Assembly: GCA_015039365.1 (NCBI GenBank)
Contig: WION01000032.1
Location: forward strand, 274,545-338,544
Length of the DNA: 64,000 nt
Direction: 5' to 3'
DNA from: Amanita rubescens
Lineage: Eukaryota > Basidiomycota > Agaricomycetes > Agaricales > Amanitaceae
In this document: in pieces, positions 11,765 to 23,164 of the stretch
Numbering within the stretch: the stretch's first letter is position 1
How the letters are laid out: every line of letters begins with the position of its first letter
Translations under genes and position numbers: made by a program
The notes under the pieces: model-generated
What the model was told of the DNA's origin: nothing
Seen by the model: the letters and a program-made list of their open reading frames with translations, nothing else
Database searches by the model: none

Positions 11765-12106
11765 TCCATAAACATACAATTCATGGATCCCAGACTATGC
11801 AGCTGTTCTTATTTGAAAAATGTAATTTATTTCAAAACCAGGCATTTTAACAAATCTACATGTTAAGAAGTGGTCAAGATAACCTGTCAAGCAAATCAGT
11901 AGTCAATGAAATGATCAAGTCAAATTTTTGGTAATGCACACGTTAGAACTAATATAGACCAGTGAACAATATGTATGACGGTCCACTTGTTGCATGTACA
12001 TATGTATCAGGTTTGCACCAACAATGTCTTATTTTGTCTTCTAGTTGCATCAGCACACTCGCATTGGAATATATTTAATAGTAACATGGTCAGCCTGTTA
12101 GCACAT
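11765..12106. other. Intergenic, no feature seen
   Basis: AT-rich sequence between the NACHT-ANK1 stop and the ArgJ pseudogene. It resembles the matching stretch after NACHT-ANK2 (22813-23160), which supports duplication of a block that includes the 3' flank. Confidence 0.5.
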
Positions 12107-13540
12107 CCTAGCTCCTCGTCTCCATTTATTCTAACAATATTCCTACGGAAATGTCAAACCAAGTGACGACCAACCACGGAGTTACTCACATAGCTAAAAT
12201 CACAAGTTCAATACATCGCAGGTTCACCACCCTGCTCGAGACCAACTTCTATATTTATGTCCTCCATCTCAGGATTTTTCGCGCGTCCCTTCATCAACAT
12301 TCTCGGGTTCGTCATTGGTCAAGAGAATGGTTCGGAATCAACAGCTGGAAAAAATGTGACAGATACTCGTGTAGGATCAATCTCGAGCGTCGGAACAGAC
12401 GGAGAAGACATAGGGACTGATCCTGCTGCGGAGAGAATGCGACCCCAACCGTTAATTCCATGAGTTGTATAAAGCAGTCTTGACCAGTGCAGATATCTTT
12501 GACGCGATGGCATGCGCATTTTCATAATGCGGTGCACCCTAGTGAGGATACATAGTCATATCTCAGCTCTAGCAAAATTGGGAATTAACCGTACTTTGAC
12601 CGCAATCTTCACAAACCTCCGAGTTGCCCTCTCCCCATCCCTAACAACCAACTGCGCCAAAACCTGCGTGAACGCCGTCAACTCGTCCCTAAATACTCGA
12701 TATGACTCTTTATCCGTTTCTTCGTCAATCTCGGGCGCTTCCAGTGCCCCTGCTCCGTTCGGAGCGCAATGATCTATCGTTTGTCGACATTTCCCCATCC
12801 ACGATAAAGTTGAAGCTCTTGTGTACGGCGTAGGATGATAGCGCTTGGAGACTTCACGGAGAGACGTCTAGATGCATCCCAAGCGTTGCGTCGCGTGCAG
12901 CCCCCACCATGCGTATTGGAAAACCCAGACCTTTTCGGGGGCCGCATATCAGGATGAATCATCCCAACACCTTCCATCCCCGTAAGGTTGTAGGCCTTTC
13001 CACCGATTTCGAACGTCCTCGCGCGGAGTTTGTGGAGAGATAGGAGAGAGACGACGAAGCGGGTTTGAGTAAGGAAAGAGAGGAGAGGATGGACTCAGTT
13101 CGGGACATGTTGGCCTATCAGTCTCGACAACATGACGAGCGTTTCTCTCTCGGCGTGTGCTTCTCGTTCTTGAAACTCAACGGGAACCGTACGGAGAGGT
13201 TCATCCGTAGCCTTGACCATCTTCCACGAAGTCTCTAACCTCTTCTTCTCCGGCGTTCGCACAACCGCTATTTACAGCGATCTCCCGCCCTCCCTCCATT
13301 CTTACAAAACGTCTTCAGAAACGATGACAGGGGTGACTTTGAACGTGTTCCGGACACTGTTGCTGCGGATGTCGGACGAGGAGAAGTGGAGACTCGAGAG
13401 CATGACGGCCAAGGCTGAGGGCGGAGACGTTTTTCTCGATTCCTGTATGAATTCTGGTGAAGATGTCCCGAGGACGGAATGGGTTCGTGAAGGGATGATT
13501 TGGAAGGGGTGAGTTTGACGGTGGACAATCGCTTGAAGGT
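12107..13540 (-). pseudogene. Decayed ArgJ (ornithine acetyltransferase) copy
   Basis: The whole length aligns by eye with the intact ArgJ gene at 23165-24782, including the last intron and the final exon. Recognisable fragments on the minus strand include EAPEIDEETDKESYRVFRDE (about 12700) and VSTSPRPTSAATV (about 13380). Frameshifts and deletions break it repeatedly. The segment equivalent to the middle of the protein, around the autocleavage region, is largely lost or scrambled. It sits downstream of NACHT-ANK1 exactly as the intact ArgJ sits downstream of NACHT-ANK2, so it is the duplicate arm of the same block. Confidence 0.88.
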
Positions 13541-13589
13541 CGCTGTATGTATTTGCGATTTAGTAGAAGCGGAGGATTGACAGTGAGGA

Positions 13590-14740
13590 TGAAAGAGGCT
13601 AGTAGACGCTACATGCAGATTTCCTGCCAGCTGTTTACATGCGAACCTGCTTTGTTGTCTGGGGCCTCAGCGCTCAGCGCTCAGCTCTCCTACGGTAGTT
13701 GGGCATTTTGAAATTGTGTATGTGAGCGGATGTCATGAAACTTGAAAGAGGCCTGGCTAGATGCCATTTTGCTCGAGGAGTGGATTCAGATTCACTGCAC
13801 TACCTTCGTCGTGGAGTCCGACGGCGGGGCACTCTACGCGCAGACCGACTTTCCCACCGCTCGCCTCTGCAGCAACGACGCTTAACTCGATACCTAGCGT
13901 CATTACCTTAAGACGACAACTTACATCTCCCTCGGGCTTGTGGTTGCGCATGGGGTTGAAAATTAAGGTGGCATCCACCGTTCTCCGACGCCAGCGGCTA
14001 CTCAAGTACAACGGCTTCAAGTCTCGGGCATAAGAGTACGCAAAGCAGCATTGTTCGTATTCTATGGAATTAATGCTAGATGAGGTCGTTATGGATGTCG
14101 TCTTCGCCAGTATCACGCAGAGCGGCGAATCCCAACGCCTTTTAAATTGTAAATCGACAACATGGAAACCTTGAAGATATGCTATGGAAGGTTTGAGTTT
14201 GAATGCTTTTTTCGAGGACGGTGGTACGTGCTTTACTGTCCCCGGAATCGCGACATAAGTTGACCTGAAGGTAGTAAGTAGTCTTTCGAGTCCTCAAATC
14301 GGACACATCCTCAGACAATTCCTTGTAATCGTTGAAGTCAAAATCATTGACCACACCTTCTTATATTTTTCGACTGATCTCATCGGATTATTTAACACAT
14401 TCTTCAAGCAACAGGTCACGATCGGTGCCGTGTCCCGCCAACCTTCCCTTTAAAAGCATATTGTTCTTACGCGTGAAAAGGCAAAGCGGACATAGAGGGC
14501 TGGCTTTGAGAAGCAATGCAAAGACCTTGTCAGGAAGCTGCTTCACAAGCCCCGTGTATGAAGCCGTACTTGTGCATAACACGAGACGCGCCTTACGCGT
14601 ACCCTGCGATGTATCATCCTCTGCCGTGGTCAAATTGCTGATCACTCGTATCGCGCCTCTTATCAATGCATCAAGGCAGTCGAGATGTTCATACAACATG
14701 AAAGTAATTACAGTACAGTGCAAGACTTGAATCAACATTC
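13590..14740 (+). pseudogene. Decayed eL14 copy (block C)
   Basis: Sequence at 13650-14080 matches block B (5700-6140). Sequence at about 14290-14580 matches the eL14 exon region, including the relic of the GGTCATGATTGACGG junction and of the VPRQPF segment. Frames are broken throughout. Blocks B and C share several changes not present in the intact gene, so one was probably copied from the other after decay had begun. Confidence 0.75.
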
Positions 14741-14775
14741 ATATTCATCGGAATCGTCGTTGCTGTTCGAATTTG

Positions 14776-16216
14776 TTAATCTTGAGAATCTGTGAACGCA
14801 ACAACTTCACCATACCTATCTGCTTCGTCGGAATCGGGACCATCTGGTTTCTTTAGATCCGGTCGCAAAGACCGCTGGCCAGGCATGCCGACTTCAACGA
14901 AAAGACAAAATGAATTATAGCTGTATGCTGCCTGTGCCCCGTTGCCGTAATAGGCGTACATTTTGGACTTTTGGTTCAACTTCGATGGTCGTGTGACCCA
15001 GTTAACGTGCATGTGCCTTCGGTGTTCGTCCGAGTCGTATTTGCTAACTTTCACGACCTTAGCACCTTCTGAAATGAGGTAACCAGGAGCATTCTCGCCA
15101 TCATCGGAAAACCCAAATGCATTGAAGGCAGGAATTTCATTTTCGAGTGCCAAGAGTGTACCGTCTTCCTCATCGAAAGTGACCAACCCCCTAACCGAGA
15201 CGTGAAGTGAAAGATATTTTGCGATTGCCATGATTTCTGCGTCCATTCCCTTAAGACATTGTCCAACATGGCGAAGGTCAACATAAGTACTAGTGTCATT
15301 TTGCACTGGATAGTAATGTTCCATGTCAAAGCCTAGCAATCCGCCATTAGGAAGAAATGTGGAATCGAGGAGGAAAGTCTCAAGTTTGTCCCTAAACTTG
15401 GTGGCGCCAGGGGACAAAGGGGCCGAAAACGTAGGAGCTGAGGCTTCATCATCGAAGTAGAGATTGTATGTGACAGTAACCCGATATCCAGATGTGACTT
15501 TAGACACCTCGTGTTCGACGTCGCTGTAAATGGCGACATAGGCGATGTGGGGCTCTTCACATTCAGCGAGTTCTTTTGCAGCATCAAAAGACCATTCTTC
15601 TCCATTTCGCCTCATGATAAGACTTCCGCCTTTATAGGAGGTCGGGAAGAAAACGACGAGTGAGCCGAACATGTGAGTACTACGAGGTGTATCAACATGC
15701 GCCTTGAAGAACGAATTTTCACCTAATACAACATCAGAAACAAAAATTGATGATCAGACTAGGAGTGACCATAAACGTTCAGATTGTAGAGTTCCGCTCG
15801 CACTTGCCTCTGGGCTTGATGCCCGTACAGCAGATTTTCGCGTACGATGTTCACGAGCTTACAGCTGACGACATCAAGGGTTGGACAGAATTCGCCAGAG
15901 CTCAGCTTTCCAGCTTTCCTATATGATTCATCATATACATCTTCTTTGTTTAACCCGAACGTAGCAGGATCGCATGCCCTGGATAATCGCTGCAGTGCTT
16001 CCTGAGAAGGGTGGAAAAGGTTCAGCCGCCTGCAACTCTATTGTCAGGAAGTGATTGTCTCAATCGATGAGCAGGGTACCAAGCGTTTTCCTCCTTTCCG
16101 TAGTACAAGACCAAGTCGTTCTGAGTGACTGGCAACGTTCCACTACAGAATGGAGGATGGTGAGCAATTAAGCTTTGAAGAGATTTGAGTTGTTCTTCGG
16201 GAAGGGTTTGGGACAT
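14776..16216 (-). CDS. 2OG-Fe(II) dioxygenase-like protein
   Basis: Three exons on the minus strand: 16216-16080, 16029-15770 and 15722-14776, with introns of 50 and 47 bp. Phases agree and the total is 1344 nt, 447 residues. The central part has the Fe(II)/2-oxoglutarate site: FFKAHVDTP gives the H-x-D pair (about residues 140 and 142), SDVEHEV the distal His (about 202), and SGYRVTVTYN the Arg expected to bind 2-oxoglutarate (about 212). The segment MFGSLVVFFPTSYKGGSLIM is typical of large fungal families related to prolyl 4-hydroxylases. The substrate is unknown. The start chosen is MSQTLPEEQL; an upstream in-frame ATG at 16258 would add 14 residues. The gene is intact and CpG-normal although both sides are decayed duplicates, so it seems to have arrived separately from the NLR block. 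Confidence 0.88.
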
Positions 16217-16689
16217 GGTGGATTCGGACAGAGATGGCGTGCGCCGTGAAACGATCACGCACTCCTTTAAGTTAATGTTTCACTGTGACGGTTTCCAGAT
16301 CGGGAAGTTCGGTCTCTTCTAGTCCTCCTGTACATCCTCTCGACAGCTCTCGATTCGCTCAACGCAGTGACTAAACCCATAAATCTTGTTTATTCGGGGA
16401 AACACCTGTTTTATCAAGATTTGCGTTAATCAAATCTTCGTGCGTCTCATTCGTCTTATCTAACAAACATTCTTATCTTCATTCAACCATTAGTCTCCCA
16501 CCGCTGCTCGCAAGCTTATCAAAAGTGCGGTCATCCCTTCGCACACCCGCCGCGTTTCTTGCGATTTTTCCAAGAGAGATTTGAGGCGCGTCGGAAGGCA
16601 TCGGGCCGTCGGATTCCAGTGTTCCACCGAACTTGGGTGACTGAAACGGGCTCTCTGGTACGTTTGGTTTTTGTTCCTTTGCTCAACGT

Positions 16690-17650
16690 GCTAGCATTCT
16701 CATCAATGTGTATTTGCGATTTAGGGAGGTTTGCGGTGAGGGCGAGCGAGAATGAAGGAGGCTAGACGCTACTTGGCAGGGCCCTGCCAGGTTCAGGTTT
16801 CCGCAGGCCTGACCACTTGTACGCTCCGTTATGATACCATACGTGTGGCTCGCCCATCTAGTAGCGTCGTATCCCGCAGACGACATCATCTCCCTCACTC
16901 GTGGGGTCGGAATGACTGCTGGCATCAGCCGTTCTTCGACGCTAGCTCAAGCACAGCAGTACCAAGGCATAGCATCAACAGTAAGTACCACTACATCAGT
17001 TTGCATGTATGAATACTCAAGACTAGGTGCTGTTTCAAGTCAGGATGAACGGCAGAAATGCCCGCTTTGGATGGACGCTTGCAATACGGGCTGGATGACG
17101 TCCCCACCACGGTCATGTAGGGCAGCGACCGAACTCCCCTTGTAATTCTACATTACGGCGACATTACTAAAACGAGCTATTAAGGGGGGCTCCGCTTTGT
17201 TGAGGTTGGCCGTGGTATGTCCTATTCTCGGCCTCCCCGAATCGCAACCAAATCTAACCATCTTTCCCATTTGCCGTTATTGTTAAAGCCATTGACTACT
17301 GCAACCGCGTATGTCTTCTTACATCCTCAATGATCCCCTCGGATTGATCTAGTCGTCGACCTGTAGGTCATGATTGGCGGCCTATGAACGAGTATTCCTA
17401 TTCAACCTTTCCCTCTTAAGCATCTTGTCTTTACGGGAAGGGTCAAACTGGACCAGCGGCATTGGGGAAGTGGAGACTTTGGCCCCGTCCATGTTATGCT
17501 GACGAAGAAAGCGATGGCGGGACCCTGTAGGGACACAGCTTCACGAGTCCCGTGCATGGCGACGCTTTGCGCTGCGTTTGTGTGTAATAATAACACGAGT
17601 TGTGTTTTATGCATGCCCTGCCAAATAGCGTCACATGCTGGGCGCAACTG
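16690..17650 (+). pseudogene. Decayed eL14 copy (block D)
   Basis: The relic of exon 1 and its donor is at about 16970-16990, where ATG has become ATC before GTAAGTACC. Exon 2 is recognisable as GCTTTGTTGAGGTTGGCCGT at about 17190. The last exon is recognisable around 17370-17560, with frame breaks. This copy is the most similar to the intact eL14 in its first intron. It precedes NACHT-ANK2. Confidence 0.78.
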
Positions 17651-18266
17651 CGTTCATCGAGAAGCGCACTTAATCATGTGGATGAATGCCGGCGCGTCAC
17701 CAATCGCGTTCTCCGCCCTTTCACAATCTACAAGTCTTACACGGAAACGTATGGACTTGTTATGGCGTTGAGCTACCAAATGCTGATCACATCACTCCCT
17801 TTCAACAGGAACACGAACTTCACTGTGTAAGAGTCGGCCAAATTTAGCGTTACGTCATTCAGCATCTCCTATTCCTCGAAGTCCGCACTAAGTGCGACCA
17901 GCAAGAGCATTATTTAAACTTTCAGACTGGGATTGCGTGGCTGTACAGGTACTCGAGAGCGCTAGTGATCCCGCTTATATTCCCAGGTTTCCTGATACTG
18001 GGTCATTACTATACATTGTGGATCACTGGTGAAGAAATCAATCAGCAGTCATGCACTGTCCACTGCTTGGTGGAATGCCTTGGATGAGGTTGACTGGATG
18101 TTTCTCAATTCATTACAATGGGTGGTTTCTTACAGTTGGGGTTACTGACTCGGATGAATGTTAAAAGTCACGCACGGTCAAGCGGGAGTTGGGGGCGTGA
18201 TTGTGACTAGAGTAACAGTCAGCCAGCACTTTCTCACAGTGCTTACCTTTCACTCGCACCACCATC
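17651..18266. other. Upstream region of NACHT-ANK2, no gene
   Basis: No coding frame is supported. The last 50 bases (18215-18266) carry the leader conserved before all three NACHT-ANK genes. The rest is not clearly shared with the region before NACHT-ANK1. Confidence 0.5.
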
Positions 18267-21200
18267 ATGGGGACCTCCTCCTCGAAAACATCTCGCAAGC
18301 GCACACTATCAGACTCGGATGAGTTTGACATTGAGAGTGACAGGAAAAAAGCTAAGAGGATGGGCATGGGTGATCAGTATCCCACATCAATGTCTGCAGA
18401 CATACATGTATGCTCAAACTCCAATATACCACAGCATCATCAGAACAGGTCTGTTTCTCAAATGCCCTGCTGCACACAATCATAACCTAGTATTAGCTTT
18501 GGCCATCTTGCAAATACCTCTCAATGTGATCTTCAGTCAACAGGAGTGTGGCATGTCTATCCAGGGTAAAGTGGTTGATAAGTTACTATTATGGTTTTGT
18601 GACTGCTAAAATCATTGAAAATATCTCTTATACCTTATGCTATGTTATGTCATCAAGTTCCAGGTATGTTCAAGTTGCTGTTCCCTCACTCTTAACTAAT
18701 ACCAGTCTCAAGTGCTTTTCAAGATGTTCAATATGTGGGAATCAGTAACTCTGCTTTCTTTGAGATTCATGGGGTGTGTATGTATAGTCATCAATAATGA
18801 AGTTTGTTGACAGATTTGCCATAGAATGTCAATAGTATGCATTTAAATGATCAGAATTAATTCATTTTCATCACATGCAGTTCAACCCAACCCAGCCTCA
18901 AATGATATTGGTATGTACTTAGTTACATATGCAGTAGGATTGAGACCCACAGGTGTAATAGAAAAACACAGGCAGTGGTTGAAGCCTAGTGACCCATCCA
19001 CTAACCATAATAATGCTATGAGAAAATGCCATGTTGACACTGGAAAATGGCTTTTGGAACACTCCATGTACAAAGAATGGAAACAGAAGAATAATTCTTT
19101 CATGTGGATCCATGGTATATGTGAGTGAATGTCATTTGGAGGCATACTCCAATCCTGACTTGATTCAAGCTGGTGCTGGAAAAACAGTTATTTTGTAAGC
19201 TGTCCATTTCTGTTCATGATAAGCATTGGTCTTGATGCCCTGGTAAGCTCTACTGTTGTTCAAGACATTCAATCAATTGCCAAGATGGGCACCATTGGAT
19301 TGGCATATTTCTATTGTGATGTTTCTGATGCCAAAAAGAGGAATGTCAATGATATTCTTACCACATTGGTTGTCCATCTGCTTGCTTGGCAACCATCCAA
19401 TCATTCACTTCTGGACACAGCCCATAAGGATTGTATGAATGGACTTTCATTACCCTTTGATGACAAACTTCAAGAAGCCCTGAGAGAGCTAATATCTAGC
19501 TTTGAAAAGACTTTCATTCTTATTGATGGACTGGATGAATGTCTGGACTGGGGGGAGGTGCTAGAATTTATTGAAATTATTCATGGATGGGGTCTATGGC
19601 AGTGCCACTTGCTTGCTACAAGCAGGAAAGAGCAAAAGATTGTCAAATCAATGGTGTCAATGTGCCCCCTGGAAATTGACATGTCACAGATGCCAGTTGC
19701 TGATGACATTGTAAAGTACATTGTCTTTATGCTTGATTATTGTTCAGAGCTGAAGGAATGGGGACCAGAGGAGAAAGGTTTAATCAGAAAGTACCTTTCA
19801 GAAAAGGCTAAAGGAATGTAAGTTTTGTCCCATGTCAGCACAATGATATGTGTAACAGTGCATAGGTTCCGTTGGGTGGCATGCCAGTTGGATGAACTGA
19901 AGAGATGTACTAAGAGAAGGAAAACATTGGACTACATCCTTGAAAGCCTTCCTGCAACATTAGAGGGAACATATGACCAGATTCTGAGCAGAATTCCTCC
20001 TGCTGATGCATCAGGAGCAGCAAAATTGTTGTTATGGTTGGGATTTGCAAATCAACCATTGCATATTGACTACTTGGGTGTAATTGTGGAATTTGATATG
20101 GATAAGAGGGACTTTGATACTGATGGAAGATTATCATCCTCTGAAGATGTTCTGAAGATCTGTTCTAGTCTTGTGACTAGAATGAGTGATAACACAGTGC
20201 AACTTGCACATGCATCTGTTAAGACATATGTTGTAGAAAAGAAAAGAACAATTCAATCCAACATAATAATGGATCCTTCCATAGGAGACAAATTTATGGG
20301 CCAGTGTTGCCTGTCTTATTTACTTCACACAAGGGAGAATCTTCTGGAAAAAGATAGCCCATCAATCTGGAAAAGCTACCAGGGTTCACTGATAAGGTAT
20401 GCTGCAAAGCATTGGGCAGGACATCACTTAAGAAGCAGAGAAAGCTGGAGTGTAGATGATCTTCAGCAGATGAAAAATCTCTTTGTGCAGGACAGCATTG
20501 CATTCCAAAATTGGATTAAAGTGTATAATTTTGAAGCAGATCCATTTCCTACCAGGCAGATGAAAGGACAGAGCCTTCTGTGGTGTAGTGCTTTACATGG
20601 GATCACCAGCATTGTTGAGTGGCAGCTGCCCAGTGCAAAAAGCAATAATGAAATTTTGGATGCACTTTATGTGGCATCTATTCATGGTCACATTACCATT
20701 GTCAATAAACTTCTAGCAACACTTATGGATTTTAGAAATAGTGACAAAACACAGGTAGTAAAAGTCATGGACATTGCAACTCAGATAAATAAAAATTATG
20801 TGAGTGCAGTGCAACAACATGGAAATCCTCTTTATGCTGCAACACAAGGAGGGTATAATGAGATTGTTAAACTGCTGCTTGACAGAGGAGCAGATGTGAA
20901 TGCACAAGGGGGAATTTATGGAAATGCTCTTCAGGCTGCATCAGAACGAGGGCGTAATGAGATTGCTAAACTGCTGCTTGACAAAGGAGCATATGTGAAT
21001 GCAGAAGGTGGGCATTATAAACATGCCCTGCAAGCTGCATCACAAGGAGGGCATAATGAGATTGTTAAACTGCTGCTTGACAGAGGAGCATATGTCAATG
21101 CAAAAGGTGGACATTATGGACATGCTCTTCAGGCTGCATCACAAGGAGGGCATGATGAGATTGTTAAACTACTACTTGACAAAGGAGCATATGTTAATGT

Positions 21201-22812
21201 ACAAGGAGGGCATTATGGAAATGCTCTTCAGGCTGCATCACAAGGAGGACATGATGAGATTGTTAAACTGCTGCTTGATAAAGGAGCAGATTTGAATGCA
21301 CAAGGTGGACATTATGGAAATGCACTTCAGGCTGCATCACAAGGAGGGCATAATGATATTGCTAAGCTGTTGCTTGAAAAAGATGTAGATGTGAATGCAC
21401 AGGGAGGATATTATGGAAATGCCCTTCAGGCTGCATCACGAGGACATAATGAGATTGTTGTGCTGCTGCTTGACAGAGGAGCAGATGTGAATGCACAGGG
21501 AGGAGAACATGTAAATGCTCTCATAGCTGCATCATCAGGGGGACATATTGAGATTGTTAAACTGCTTCTGGAAAGAGGTGCAGAAGTGAGTGCACAGGGA
21601 GGGAAACATGGAAATGCTCTTCAGGTTGCATCAGCAAGAGGACATAATGAGATTTTTCAACTATTTCTTGAAAGAGGGGCAGATGTGAATGTACAGGGGG
21701 GACATTATGGAAATGCTCTTCAGGCTGCATCACAAGGAGGGCATGATGAAATTGTACAATTACTACTTGAAAGGGGTGCAGATGTGAATGCACAAGGTGG
21801 ACTTTATGGAAATGCTCTTCTGGTTGCATCACAAAAAGGGCATAACAAGATTGTTAAATTGTTGCTTGACAAAGGGGCAGATGTTGATGTACAGGGAGGC
21901 TATTATGGGCATGCTCTACAGGCTGCATCAGCCAGAGGGCATAGTGAGATTGTCCAACTACTTCTTACTAAAAGAGGCATAGATGTGAATACAAAAGGAG
22001 GATATTATGGAAATTCTCTTCAGGCTGCCTCAGCAAGAGGGCATCATGAGGTTGTTCAACTACTTCTTGAAGAAGGAGCAGATGTGAATGCACAGGGAGG
22101 ACACTATGGAAATGCACTTCAGGCTGCATCAGCAGAGGGGCATAATGAGATTATTCAACTTCTTCTTGAAAGAGATGCAAGTGTAAATGCACAGGGACCA
22201 TGTGGTAATCCTCTTCAGGCTGTATTAACAGAGGGGTACAATATAAATGTTCAATCTCTTGAAAACAGAGCAGATGTAAATAAACAGGGAGGACATTATG
22301 GACATGCTCTCCAGGCTGCATCAGCAAAGGGGCACCGTGAGACTGTTCAACTACTTCTTGAAAGAGGTGCAGATGTGAATGCACATGGAGGAGATTATGG
22401 AACTGCTCTTCAGGCTGCATCAGCAGAGGGACATCATGACATTGTTCAATTCCTGATAGAAAAAGGTGCAGATGTGAATGCACAGGGAGGATGCTATGGA
22501 AGTGCTCTTCAAGCTGCATCATTTATGGGTCGTGAGGTTATGGTTGAATTACTCCTCAGATGTGGGGCCAAAGCCACCTCAGACACTCACACTGTGGAGA
22601 TCAAGTGGTTGCATAATGGTGGGTTGCATCAAGCAGTTGTTTTCAATTCTCTGCAGGCAGCATGCATCAGAGGTCATGTTCCTGTTGTGAAAGTGTTACT
22701 GGAGCATGGTGTTGAACAGGAACACATTGAAACTGCTTTTCAATCTGCCTCAGACAGAGGTCATTATTGGGTTGTAGACTTGTTACTAAAACATGGAGCC
22801 AAGCAGAAATAA
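18267..22812 (+). CDS. NACHT-ankyrin NLR protein 2
   Basis: This gene is a close paralogue of NACHT-ANK1 with the same exon design. Identified exons include the motif exon ending at about 18774, 18935-19120, the 25-nt Walker A exon 19170-19194, 19248-19817 and 19866-22812; all of these are in phase. The N-terminus MGTSSSKTSRKRT keeps the Gly2/Ser6 pattern and the second basic cluster DRKKAKR. The short motif reads AFQDVQYVGISNSAFFEIHG. The NACHT core has GISGAGKT, FILIDGLDEC and the MFRWVACQLDELKRC segment. About 20 ankyrin repeats follow, ending LLLKHGAKQK, as in paralogue 1. It has three fewer repeats than NACHT-ANK1, missing the irregular units 15-18. No frame break was seen, so it is probably functional. 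The body is CpG-poor; the exon 1 region is not. Confidence 0.88.
20815..22812 (+). repeat. Ankyrin repeat array of NACHT-ANK2, about 20 units
   Basis: Units are about 99 bp and correspond one to one with units 1-14 of NACHT-ANK1. Identities between equivalent units of the two genes are higher than between neighbouring units in one gene. Differences concentrate at the residues after GGH and near the start of the second helix, which are surface positions in ankyrin repeats. One unit carries a small insertion (LLLTKRGIDV). Confidence 0.9.
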
Positions 22813-23164
22813 TTTATCTTCACATGTAAAGGTAGTACAGTACATGCACAGTGCCAGGCTATGCAGCCAAAATTAGGCATTTCACAAATCTACATCTTGA
22901 GAAGCAATTAAGGTAATTTGTCAAACAATCACCAGTTAAGGGAATCACAAGTAAATAATTTTGGTCATACTACATGGGTCAGGATGTCAGCTATGAGTTC
23001 ACACATCATCAGATTTGCACCAACAATGTCTGATGATATGTTGCATCACTACACATTTGCATTGGAATAAATACAGTAATACCAATGCCTATACACTTGT
23101 ATAGGCCAACATCCTGGTCTAAACTGTCAGGCACATCAGCAACACACTCATCCTGTTAGTAATC
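22813..23164. other. Intergenic, no feature seen
   Basis: AT-rich sequence between the convergent NACHT-ANK2 and ArgJ genes. It presumably contains the 3' UTRs of both. No further gene was found. Confidence 0.5.

Noticed and set aside
12107..13540. Second functional ArgJ gene
   Set aside because: Several frameshifts and loss of the central part, despite good matches at both ends.
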